NCBI GenBank assembly: GCA_021851405.1 | Contig: JAJZDW010000011.1 | Location: forward strand, 1-64,000 | Direction: 5' to 3' | Source of the DNA: Pseudomonadota bacterium | GTDB lineage: Bacteria; Pseudomonadota; Gammaproteobacteria; Steroidobacterales; Steroidobacteraceae | Length of the DNA stretch: 64,000 nucleotides | Translations under genes and position numbers: made by a program | The notes under the pieces: model-generated | What the model was told of the DNA's origin: nothing | Seen by the model: only the letters and a program-made list of their open reading frames with translations | Databases searched by the model: none | Part shown: positions 17,801 to 25,528 of the stretch, one piece after another | Layout: every line of letters begins with the position of its first letter | Position numbering within the stretch: position 1 is the stretch's first letter

Positions 17801-18754
17801 TCAGCGGGCACGCGCGATCACGCCCGGCGCGAGGCGGCGCCAGAGCAGGAACAGTCCGGTCTCCACACTCGTCCCGAGCAGCACCGCCACCGCGTAGTGC
17901 GCACTCGGATGGGGCATCACGAACGGCAGCAACCCCACGGCGAGCGCCGGCGGCACGTGCAGATCGAGCGCCCGCAGAACGATCCCCCCGGCGAGCAGCG
18001 TGCACATCGCTCCAAGCGGCCCGGCACCCAGCACCGCCATCGAGGCTAAGCCGGCCGTCGCCGTGAGCGTGCAGGCGAGCATCAGCGCCAGGGGGCGTCG
18101 CGCCCAGGGACACACCTCGGCATGCGCGAAGGCCTCGAAGCCAATGACCACGAGCGGCGGGAACAGCACCAAGCGCCACCCGGTGACCTGACTCAGCAGC
18201 GCCGTGACCCCGAGGAATAGCCCGAAGGCCGGCAGCCAGGCGAGCTTGCCCGGCGCGGACTCCACCTCATCGTCGACGCGGTCCTCGGGGGTCAGGGCCA
18301 CCGCCGGGGGCGCGAACCGGGTGCGCAGCGCCGCGATCCCCGCGAGCAGGCCTGTGCCGATCAAGAGCGAGGGCGGATACCACCAGCTGCGCACCCCGAG
18401 AACCAGCGGCAGCAGTCCGGCCGAGATCGCCGGCGCGATCGGGGATTTCAACAGCGCGATCACCAACACCGCGAACCCCACATCGAGCATCACGGCGAGC
18501 AACCCATAGGGTAAGTGTCGCGCCAGCAGCGTTCCAATCACCGCCGTCAGCAGCGGTGTCGTCACGAGCATCAGCGGTGCCCTCGCCCAGCTCCCCGCGG
18601 GCCGCTTCAACACGTCATGCCCCAGCGCCGCGAGCTCCGGGAACAGCACGTAGGCATGACCGCTCGCCTTGGCCACCGCCGCGATCAGTCCGATGTAGAG
18701 TACGGCCACACCCTCGGCCCACCACGCCGACATGACACGTGGTGCGCCTCTCAT
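17801..18754 (-). CDS. Multi-pass membrane protein, HPP-like
   Basis: 317 residues with about nine hydrophobic helices in two halves of similar layout, joined by an acidic loop (LTPEDRVDDEVESAPGK). Each half contains a PPS or PPA turn before a hydrophobic run (WYPPSLLIGTGLLAG and HVPPALAVGLLPFVMPHPS), reminiscent of HPP-family proteins, some of which transport nitrite; this assignment is tentative. The ATG at 18,754 with GAGG upstream is taken; the ATG at 18,733 is an alternative. Its stop abuts the yghU stop. No partner gene suggests a substrate. Confidence 0.6.
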   Translation of the reverse strand: MRGAPRVMSAWWAEGVAVLYIGLIAAVAKASGHAYVLFPELAALGHDVLKRPAGSWARAPLMLVTTPLLTAVIGTLLARHLPYGLLAVMLDVGFAVLVIALLKSPIAPAISAGLLPLVLGVRSWWYPPSLLIGTGLLAGIAALRTRFAPPAVALTPEDRVDDEVESAPGKLAWLPAFGLFLGVTALLSQVTGWRLVLFPPLVVIGFEAFAHAEVCPWARRPLALMLACTLTATAGLASMAVLGAGPLGAMCTLLAGGIVLRALDLHVPPALAVGLLPFVMPHPSAHYAVAVLLGTSVETGLFLLWRRLAPGVIARAR

Positions 18755-18964
18755 GACATGACCTCGCGGGTCGCACACAGGCCATTCGGTCCGCACTCGG
18801 CGCCACGCTGCACGGCGGACGTCATGGCGTGCCGCCGGGGCGGTTGAACACAGGACACACACCACGCCATGGGCAAGCACTCAAGGGGCGTCGGGCCGCA
18901 ACCACCGCATGCCCGCGCCGTCCCCACCGAGCGCCCGCGGTCCACTGCGGCCCCAGGGGACGGA

Positions 18965-20440
18965 TCAGCGCCCACGGTCGGGACGGCAGAGCGGCTGCAC
19001 GGCGCGCGCAGAGTGCGCATCGTTCATGAACCGCAACAGAATGCGGTAGGTATCCAGGTCAAACGCCGGGCGGTTCTGGCGCAACAACTCCTCGAGGTCC
19101 TGCGGGTCGCGCGCAGCCCCGAGATAGATCCACTGATCAATGACGTGCTGGACACCGTGCGCATCGGAGCCCTCTGGCAGCCCGATCGGACCGGCATACG
19201 GCCAACGCGCGATGCGAATCGCCTGCAGCGCCTCGGCGAGACGCAGATCGTGCTGCAGGGGACTTTCCGCGCCCACACACGCGCCGCGACAGCGCTCGAG
19301 TTGATGCCCGAAGCACGGCCCCGGTCCGCTCTGCAGACCGAGCCGGATGTCGCACAGTCCCCGCTCGGCCGCAAAGCGTTGCAGCGCCTGACGTGCATCG
19401 CGCGCCGTGCGGAACGCCCCGTAACTCTCCCCCGGCACCACCCTACCGGCGCAGAGCACCTCTGGCGGCTGCCCGGCCCCGAACGTCCAGGCCAGGGTGC
19501 ACAACGAGCGCGTGCGACGCAGTCTGCGGTTCAGCACCGGTTGGCGCTCTTTGATCAGACGGGACTCGAGCAGCAGCGCCGCGAGCTCCCCGGCGGTCTC
19601 GATGCTCTCGATCCGCCGCGCCTGCTGTGCCAGGCGCATCTCGCGCGCGGCACGATGATCGCTGGAAAAATGTTCGAGCACTCGACGGCGCACGTGCACG
19701 CTCTTGCCGACGTAGAGCAGCAGGTCGCCCTCACCGTAGATCAGATAGACCCCCGGCCCCTCGGGCAGCGCCTCGATGGCCTCGGCCGGCAGATGCGCAG
19801 GCAGGCTCGGGATCCGCGCCTGCGCGCGGCAGGCGGCGAGGAGTTCATCGAGGCGCGTCTCGGCCATTTGGGCCAGGAACTGCGCCACCCCGCGCGCATC
19901 GCCCAAGGCCCGGTGCCGATCGGCACCGCTCAGCCCGAGACGCGCCATGAGCGCATCGAGCCCGTGACCGCGCGCCCCTCGGAACAGTGCCCGAGAGAGC
20001 TTCACGCTGCACAGCACCGCGGGTTGAAAGCGCACCCCTTCGCGCTGGAAGGCCTGCTTCAGAAAGCCGACGTCGAATCGTGCGTTGTGCGCCACCACGA
20101 TGTGCCCCTCGAGCCGCGCCGAGAGCGCCTCGCGCACCTCGCGGAACGTGGGTGCGCCCTCGAGCAACGCCGCGTCGATCCCGGTGAGCGCCGTGATCTG
20201 CGCGGGGATCCAGCGTTGCGGATCGATCAGCGAGGACCACTCCTCGAGCGCGCCCTCGGCGTCGATCCGCACCACGCCCACCTCGGTGATCCGGTCGTAC
20301 CCGGTGTGCCCGCCGGTGGTCTCCAGATCCACACAGGCGAGCGGCGCACCGAGTGCGGCCACCACTGCGCCAAGCGGCGTGCTCACCTCTGCGTCCGGCA
20401 GTCTCTGCGGTCCCACCGCCTCACAAGGCGCGCCCGTCAT
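18965..20440 (-). CDS. DEDDh exonuclease fused to a GIY-YIG (UvrC/Cho-like) domain
   Basis: 491 residues. Residues about 33-205 are a DnaQ-like 3'-5' exonuclease: Exo I ACVDLETTGG, Exo II HNARFDVGFL, Exo III with HRALGDARG. Residues about 225-310 are a GIY-YIG nuclease: GPGVYLIYGEGDLLLYVGKS, VRRRVLEHF, and a distal Glu in ELAALLLESRLIKERQP. The C-terminal half resembles UvrC/Cho linker sequence with CFGHQLERCRGAC. Such fusions are annotated as exonuclease/excinuclease Cho-type proteins and presumed to act in DNA repair. The last 20 bases of the neighbouring HD gene overlap its 5' end, so the two are probably cotranscribed. Confidence 0.88.
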   Translation of the reverse strand: MTGAPCEAVGPQRLPDAEVSTPLGAVVAALGAPLACVDLETTGGHTGYDRITEVGVVRIDAEGALEEWSSLIDPQRWIPAQITALTGIDAALLEGAPTFREVREALSARLEGHIVVAHNARFDVGFLKQAFQREGVRFQPAVLCSVKLSRALFRGARGHGLDALMARLGLSGADRHRALGDARGVAQFLAQMAETRLDELLAACRAQARIPSLPAHLPAEAIEALPEGPGVYLIYGEGDLLLYVGKSVHVRRRVLEHFSSDHRAAREMRLAQQARRIESIETAGELAALLLESRLIKERQPVLNRRLRRTRSLCTLAWTFGAGQPPEVLCAGRVVPGESYGAFRTARDARQALQRFAAERGLCDIRLGLQSGPGPCFGHQLERCRGACVGAESPLQHDLRLAEALQAIRIARWPYAGPIGLPEGSDAHGVQHVIDQWIYLGAARDPQDLEELLRQNRPAFDLDTYRILLRFMNDAHSARAVQPLCRPDRGR

Positions 20441-21137
20441 ACGTCTGGCGGCGCAGCGCGGCGAGGAAGGCTCGCAACTGGGCCACGCGCCGCCGCCCGA
20501 TCCGGCGCGCGCTCGGCGTGATCAGCCGCGGCGGGATGACCGTCAGGAACTTGCGCAGCGTCCTGACCGCCGGGGCGAAACTCGCCGCCTTCGCGCCCGT
20601 GAGCGCGATCATGCGTGCCGCGCCGATGTCACCGAGAAAATCGAGGGAATCGGCATCGTGCAGCACGATGGCGGTCGGATTGCGGCCGGGATCGCTGTAA
20701 TACATGTGGCCGCGCTCGGCCTGCTGCACGATCGCGATTTTTTGCATCGGAAAGCCGATCCGTTTCAGGATCGCCGGACTCTGCAGCGCCGCGCAGGCGC
20801 CGTGTTCCATCTTGCGATCCGCGCACGGCTCGAAGGCCGCCATGTCGTGCAGGAAGGCCGCGGCGAACAGCGCATCTTTGTCGACCCTCAAGTGATCCTC
20901 ACGCGCAATCCGCAGTGCCAGGCGGTAGTCGCGCTCGGAATGCTGCCAGCCCCAAGCCGGGTGATGGAACTGTGCGTGGGCGAGCGCATAGAGCTTGACC
21001 TTCCACGGCGCATCGAGCGGGATGCCCGTCGCGCTACGCGCCGGGGCGTGGCTCGCCGGCGCCGCCGCCGCCGTGGCGACCCCGAGGGCCACGGCCATCA
21101 ACACCCCTGGAATCCTCATTCGAATCGCACTGCCCAT
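20421..21137 (-). CDS. Secreted HD-domain phosphohydrolase-like protein
   Basis: 238 residues. A signal peptide is evident (MRIPGVLMAVALGVATAAAA, cleavage near APAS). The HD-type metal site is suggested by HSERDYRLAL, LFAAAFLHDMAAFEP (HD pair), a central His in QAERGHMYY, and LHDADSLDFLGDIGAA. Predicted to hydrolyse a phosphoester in the periplasm, which is unusual for an HD protein acting on nucleotides. The ATG at 21,137 has AGGGGG just upstream; 21,119 (MRIPG) is the alternative. The 3' end overlaps the exonuclease/GIY-YIG gene by 20 bases. Confidence 0.75.
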   Translation of the reverse strand: MGSAIRMRIPGVLMAVALGVATAAAAPASHAPARSATGIPLDAPWKVKLYALAHAQFHHPAWGWQHSERDYRLALRIAREDHLRVDKDALFAAAFLHDMAAFEPCADRKMEHGACAALQSPAILKRIGFPMQKIAIVQQAERGHMYYSDPGRNPTAIVLHDADSLDFLGDIGAARMIALTGAKAASFAPAVRTLRKFLTVIPPRLITPSARRIGRRRVAQLRAFLAALRRQTYDGRAL

Positions 21138-21331
21138 CGAAGCCCCCTGCACGCCTGCCGCGGATCGCGCTCACGGTTGCGGCGCGCCTCGCCGGACGCG
21201 GCGCACCCAGACTGGCGAACATAGACGAAGCCACTGCGGAACGCCAACGGCGGGCGCGACCGCTCACCTGGGCGTCGCGGCCCGGCGCATGGCGATCCCA
21301 TGCGAACGCTCAGCCTTCGGTGCGGAGCACT

Positions 21332-22417
21332 CTAGTGTAGTGCTTCATTCTGTTTGGAACTTAAGCGGCCATTGGCACGGATGACCTTTTGCAGGATGTC
21401 GCGTGCGCTCTTGGTCCAAATGAATGGCTTGGGATTGGTGTTGTGATGCGCAATGTACTCGTCGATTGCCGCGACCAATTCGGGCACGCTGGTGAAGACA
21501 CCGCGACGCAAGCGCTCGGTGGTGATGTCGCGGAAGAAGCGCTCCACCCTGTTCAGCCACGAGGCCGAGGTCGGCGTGAAGTGCACCTGAAAGCGCGGGT
21601 GTTTGGCGAGCCAGCGCTGCACGGCCGGATGCTTGTGGGTGGCGTAGTTGTCGACGATCAGATGCAATGTCTTGTCTTTGGGCGTCTCACGGTCGATCTG
21701 GCGCAGGAACTTCAGCCACTCACCGTGGCGGTGACGTTGCTGGCGCTGAGCAATGACCTGCCCGTCGAGCACATTGAGAGCCGCGAACAGCGTGGTCGTA
21801 CCATCGCGCTTGTCGTCGTGGGTCATGGTCGCGGCACGGCCCTTCTTCATCGGTGATCCCGGTTGCGTCCGATCGAGTGCCTGCACCTGGCTCTTCTCAT
21901 CGCAGCACAGCACCAAGGCGTGTTCAGGCGGGGAGAGGTACAAGCCGACGATATCTTCGAGTTTCTCGATGAACTGCGGGTCGCGCGAGACTTTGAAACC
22001 GCGCACACGATGCGGCTTCAGGCCGTGGGCGCGCCAATGCCGCGAAACACTCGCCGCGCTCACCCCAAGTTCGGCGGCCATGCTACGCGTGCTCCAGTGC
22101 GTGGCCGCCTTCGGCTCGCTCTGCGTGGTCAGCTGCACCAGACGCGCCACATCCACCTTCACCGGCGGGGCCCCGCGGGGCAAATCGCGCTCAATACCCG
22201 CCAGGCGCATCCGAGCATAACGCTCCCGCCAGCGCGCTACCTGCACCCGGCCCGCCCCCACCTGCGCCCCAATGACCTTGTTCTGCAGCCCATCGGCTGC
22301 CAGCAGCACCATGCGCGCTCGCTGCGCCAATCGCACGCTCGTCAATCTCGAGTGCACCAGCCGCATCAATTCGGCTCGCTCCTCATCGCTCAACACAATC
22401 TCGGGGGCTACGCGCAC
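21332..22417 (-). CDS. IS630-family transposase
   Basis: About 361 residues from the GTG at 22,417 (GGAGAG close upstream); the open frame reaches 22,468. An N-terminal helix-turn-helix (RAQRARMVLLAADGLQNKVI, AQVGAGRVQVARWRERY) and a second one (STRSMAAELGVSAASVSRHW) bind the ends. The DDE core shows LVLCCDEKSQVQALDRTQPG, HLIVDNYATHKHPAVQRWL and HFTPTSASWLNRVERFFRDI (D, D, E). The stop TAG at 21,332-21,334 lies outside the element: it is made of the duplicated target TA and the next base. The gene looks functional. Confidence 0.93.
   Translation of the reverse strand: MRVAPEIVLSDEERAELMRLVHSRLTSVRLAQRARMVLLAADGLQNKVIGAQVGAGRVQVARWRERYARMRLAGIERDLPRGAPPVKVDVARLVQLTTQSEPKAATHWSTRSMAAELGVSAASVSRHWRAHGLKPHRVRGFKVSRDPQFIEKLEDIVGLYLSPPEHALVLCCDEKSQVQALDRTQPGSPMKKGRAATMTHDDKRDGTTTLFAALNVLDGQVIAQRQQRHRHGEWLKFLRQIDRETPKDKTLHLIVDNYATHKHPAVQRWLAKHPRFQVHFTPTSASWLNRVERFFRDITTERLRRGVFTSVPELVAAIDEYIAHHNTNPKPFIWTKSARDILQKVIRANGRLSSKQNEALH
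21335..21364 (+). repeat. Left terminal inverted repeat of the IS630 element
   Basis: Begins GTGTAGTGCTTCATTC and ends GGAACTTAA. Matches the right end with 23 of 30 bases. TA precedes it. Confidence 0.85.
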
Positions 22418-22468
22418 TCTCGCTCTCCAATGCCGTCGCTGATAGCACATTGGACCCCGGAGAGTCAT

Positions 22469-22498
22469 TTAAGTTCCCGTAAGAACGCAACACTACAC
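22469..22498 (-). repeat. Right terminal inverted repeat of the IS630 element
   Basis: On the minus strand begins GTGTAGTGTTGCGTTC and ends GGAACTTAA. TA follows it on the plus strand. Confidence 0.85.
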
Positions 22499-22501
22499 TA
22501 G

Positions 22502-22813
22502 GTACTCGCCCCTGGAAGCGCGCCGGCGGCGCTGCGCACAGTGCGCGCCCACTACGCGCATCCGACGGCATGCCGGCAATGGGTGCTCGCCGTCGCGCAC
22601 CGCCTGGGCGCGGACATTGCGGTCATCGGGCAGGTCCACACGCTGAGCGATCTGATCACCTATTTCGACATCCCGGTCGACGATGCGCGCACCGGCCGCG
22701 TGCTCCAGGTGATCAGCATGAGGGCCGATGGCGCCGACTCCAACACTCTGTGGCAGTACATTGCGCAGAGCATCGCCCGGCGAGTCGAGTCCGCCGCCGC
22801 GCGAGCCCCCTGA
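22502..22813 (+). pseudogene. 5'-truncated DUF2380/DUF3280-like protein
   Basis: The frame reads RAHYAHPTACRQWVLAVAHR, LGADIAVIGQVHTLSDLITY, DIPVDDARTGRVLQVISM and NTLWQYIAQSIARRV. This is the C-terminal half of small secreted proteobacterial proteins of unknown function (a pattern like C..C..A..LGAD..V.G.V.K.SNLI, from memory). Full members have a signal peptide and an N-terminal strand region, both missing here. The IS630 element begins immediately upstream, and TAG at the junction closes the frame, so the 5' part is lost. A GTG at 22,541 could still allow a short product. Confidence 0.5.
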
Positions 22814-22859
22814 TTCGCCGCGCACGCGCAGATCCGGGCGCACCGGACCGCGCGGACGC

Positions 22860-23072
22860 TCAGCCCGTCGGTACGCGTCCCACGGGCGCGTAGCCACGCG
22901 CAATCATTTTGCGTCGCGAGCGCGCCGCACAGCGCGGCACCTCGGCGTGCGGCAGGTACCCCAACACGAATTCGCAGTCGGCTCGCTTAATGAAGTAGGC
23001 ATCGTCGATCCGCCGCCGGCACTGCGAGTGCCCATGGGCGCAAACTAAAATGGTGATCACCCAGACCGACAT
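22860..23072 (-). CDS. Small cysteine-containing hypothetical protein
   Basis: 70 residues from the ATG at 23,072. N-terminal MSVWVITILVCAHGHSQC is short and hydrophobic, possibly a signal or anchor. It is followed by RIDDAYFIKRADCEFVLGYL and a basic C-terminus with RCAARSRRKMIARGYAPVGR. Four cysteines. It resembles small orphan proteins seen in related genomes, but no family is recognised. It is transcribed in the same direction as the histidine kinase gene, 225 bases downstream of it. Confidence 0.45.
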   Translation of the reverse strand: MSVWVITILVCAHGHSQCRRRIDDAYFIKRADCEFVLGYLPHAEVPRCAARSRRKMIARGYAPVGRVPTG

Positions 23073-23297
23073 GGCACGAGTATACGCCCGATTGCGCAGA
23101 CCGATCTGAGGGCGGGCCGATCGACGTGCCACGCATGTCAGGACTGAGCTTGTGCTCGCGGCGGACCGACGGGGACGCATTCGTCGGTGAGCATCGGATC
23201 GGTGCACCCACGCCCGCGCTGTCGCTCAGGCCGCAAACCGAGCGCATCCTGCCGACATCCGCTCATCGCCCGCATCGCCACGCCATCGCGCCGCGGA

Positions 23298-24947
23298 TCA
23301 GTCGGCAGGGGAATCCTCCGCGGCGGCAGACGGGATCGAAAGCGTCACCGTCGTGCCGCCGCCGGGCGTCGAGTGGATATCGAGCGCACCGTCCACCGTC
23401 CGCGCCCTTTCGCGCATCCCGAGCACTCCGAGCGCATCGGCACGGCGCGGCACTGTGGGATCGAACCCGCGTCCATCATCGCGCACGCGCAACTCGAGTT
23501 GCTCTGCGCTCTGGAGGATCTCGATAGTGACCTGCGTGGCGTGCGCGTGTCGCGCGATGTTGGTCAGTGCCTCCTGCAAGACCCGAAACACGACCGTGGC
23601 GCGCGGCTCGGCGACCTGCAGCTGCTCCGGCTCGATCCGCAACCGCACGTCGAACGAATGCAGCTGCCGGAAGCCGTTCACCAGCCACTCGGCGGCCGCC
23701 GACAGACCGAGGACATCGAGCGCCGCCGGGCGCAGATCGGCCGCGACGCGTCGTGCCGAGTCGATCGTCTGGTCGATCAGCCCGAGCATGCTGTGCGCCT
23801 CTTCGGGCATCGGCGTGCCGCGCTCGCGGCAATAGGTCTCGAGATCGGCGACCTTGTATTTCAACGTCACGAGCGCCTGGCCGAGCTCATCGTGCAGTTC
23901 GCGCGCGAGCCGCGCACGCTCCGATTCGCGGGCCGCGCTGCCGAGGGTCGCTGCGGCGCGCAACTCATCGTGCGCTCGGCACAGAGCCTCATTGGCGCTG
24001 TGCAATTCTCCGGTGCGCGTACTGACGCGCGCCTCGAGCGAGGCGGCCAGACGATTCAACTGCGCGCTGCGCTGCTCGGCGAGTCGACGCTGCTCGCACT
24101 CGGCGGCGTGCGACTCGGTGAGGCGCCGATACAGCCGGCCGTTCTCAAGAATCATCACCGCGAGCAGAAGGCAGGCAGCCACCAGACCGAAGGCCCGTCC
24201 GGTGTACCAGCCGAAGGAAAACCGCCCGGCGTTGAACACTGCCGCTTGCGCCAGATCGCAGGCCCACACGACGGTCACCACCAGCACCCACAGGTGCAGA
24301 CCAGAGAAACGGATGCGCCGCCACAGGATCGGCAGCACGGCGAGAATCGTGAGCCAGGTCACCCAGGCGATCGCGTACTTCGCCGGCCGGTCCTGGTTTC
24401 CGTGCATGAGTTTCGGCAGCAGGTGCGCTCCTGCGGTCGCCACGAGCAGCGCGAGCGCCGCAGCGCCGAGCGCACCGAGCACCGCCGCGGCCGCCACCCG
24501 GCGTGTCGCGCCCACCGAGGCGACCCGCAACGGCCGCTCGGCGCTGAGGGCGAAGCCGAACACGGCGAGCGGGAAGCCGAGATGCCAGAGGAAGTAGAGC
24601 CAGGCGGTGGTCTGTCCGTTGGCCCAGAGCAGTCCGGCCGGCGCGAACAGGCCGGGGAAGCTCAGCTCGTGCAGCAGCGCCATCGCGGCGCTGAACAGAT
24701 ACCCGGCGGCGAGGATCAGCACGCCGGTCGAGCGCGTCAGCGCAAATTGTCCGAACAGGAACACGCACGTCAGCAGGTCGCAGATGACCAGCGAGGACTC
24801 ATAGATCGGCAGATAGAGCTCGCTGCGGCCAACGGGCAGGTTCGCAAACGGCGCGAGCGCAAGGAAGATCAGCAGCGAGAGCGCGATGCTCGCCGCCGCG
24901 ATGCGCCGTTGGTGCTCACTCGGCGGCTCAGTGGTGAGCGCAATCAT
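23298..24947 (-). CDS. Sensor histidine kinase, MASE4-type membrane sensor with HisKA_3
   Basis: 549 residues. Residues about 15-270 hold roughly eight membrane helices with MASE4-like sequence (YLPIYESSLVICDLLTCVFL, GYLFSAAMALLHELSFPGLF, GLLWANGQTTAWLYFLWH). A coiled coil (about 290-345) leads to the dimerisation helix SERARLARELHDELGQALVT, whose His is the phosphorylation site of the NarX/DesK class. The ATPase domain has NIARHAHATQV (N box), RDDGRGFDPT (G1) and GVLGMRERARTVDG, ending PGGGTTVTLSIP. No response regulator gene is adjacent, so the partner is unknown. The ATG at 24,947 lacks a strong ribosome binding site. Confidence 0.88.
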   Translation of the reverse strand: MIALTTEPPSEHQRRIAAASIALSLLIFLALAPFANLPVGRSELYLPIYESSLVICDLLTCVFLFGQFALTRSTGVLILAAGYLFSAAMALLHELSFPGLFAPAGLLWANGQTTAWLYFLWHLGFPLAVFGFALSAERPLRVASVGATRRVAAAAVLGALGAAALALLVATAGAHLLPKLMHGNQDRPAKYAIAWVTWLTILAVLPILWRRIRFSGLHLWVLVVTVVWACDLAQAAVFNAGRFSFGWYTGRAFGLVAACLLLAVMILENGRLYRRLTESHAAECEQRRLAEQRSAQLNRLAASLEARVSTRTGELHSANEALCRAHDELRAAATLGSAARESERARLARELHDELGQALVTLKYKVADLETYCRERGTPMPEEAHSMLGLIDQTIDSARRVAADLRPAALDVLGLSAAAEWLVNGFRQLHSFDVRLRIEPEQLQVAEPRATVVFRVLQEALTNIARHAHATQVTIEILQSAEQLELRVRDDGRGFDPTVPRRADALGVLGMRERARTVDGALDIHSTPGGGTTVTLSIPSAAAEDSPAD

Positions 24948-24987
24948 GCGCCGCACCGGCGGTGCCGCGACGGCACGCGGCCGGGTC

Positions 24988-25437
24988 TCATTTGAGCCGG
25001 GTTCCTGCGCCGTCGAACACGGCAACGTCGGTCGCGATCCCGGCGCGCACACTCGCCCCCACCGTGCAGAACTCCTCGAACTGTCCGAGGACCCTCTCCA
25101 GGTGCTGCAGGCTCGCGGCCGGCGCACCGAAGTGGATCTCGACATCGATGTGCACGACCCGCAGCCGTCCCGCCTCATTGCGCCCGAGGGTGCCGCTGGC
25201 GGTGGTGCGGATGCCGCCGGGATCGTTCTTGAATTTACTGAGCGCGAAATACAGGCTCGAGCTCATGCAACTGCCCACGGCAGCAAGCAGCAGCATCACC
25301 GGCGAGGGTCCGGCGCCGGCCCCGAGCGGCGGAGACTCATCGGACCTCAGGTGCGCCATGCCCGGCGCGAAGTCGATGTCGAACTGGTAGTCCTGGTTCT
25401 GACGGAGCGTGACGCTGGCAGAGTGCTGTTCGGTCAT
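24988..25437 (-). CDS. OsmC/Ohr-family protein
   Basis: 149 residues. The two redox cysteines of the family are present: one in AAVGSCMSSSLYFAL and one in QFEEFCTVGASVRAGI. Also seen are GPSPVMLLLAAVG and VVHIDVEIHFGAP. These proteins reduce organic hydroperoxides; this one lies closer to the general OsmC subgroup than to Ohr. The ATG at 25,437 follows AAGGAGT at good spacing. It is 40 bases upstream of the histidine kinase start on the same strand, so the two may be cotranscribed, linking the kinase loosely to stress defence. Confidence 0.88.
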   Translation of the reverse strand: MTEQHSASVTLRQNQDYQFDIDFAPGMAHLRSDESPPLGAGAGPSPVMLLLAAVGSCMSSSLYFALSKFKNDPGGIRTTASGTLGRNEAGRLRVVHIDVEIHFGAPAASLQHLERVLGQFEEFCTVGASVRAGIATDVAVFDGAGTRLK

Positions 25438-25528
25438 GGCCGACTCCTTGATCGACGCGCCGCCACCGGTGGCGCGGGCGCGGTGGCATTCGATGATACC
25501 ACCGCGCCGGCCATGCCCCTGCCCTCGC

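Larger units (their letters stand above)
21335..22498 (-). mobile_element. IS630-family insertion sequence, apparently complete
   Basis: 1,164 bp bounded by imperfect terminal inverted repeats (23 of 30 positions identical, both starting GTGTAGTG and both containing GGAACTTAA) and by TA dinucleotides at 21,333-21,334 and 22,499-22,500, the expected IS630/Tc1 target duplication. It carries one uninterrupted transposase gene. Just to its right lies a 5'-truncated gene, but joining the flanks does not restore a reading frame. Confidence 0.88.

Noticed and set aside
21138-21331. Sequence left of the IS630 element as the missing 5' half of the truncated DUF gene
   Set aside because: No signal peptide or family sequence in any plus-strand frame, and joining the flanks creates an in-frame TAG.
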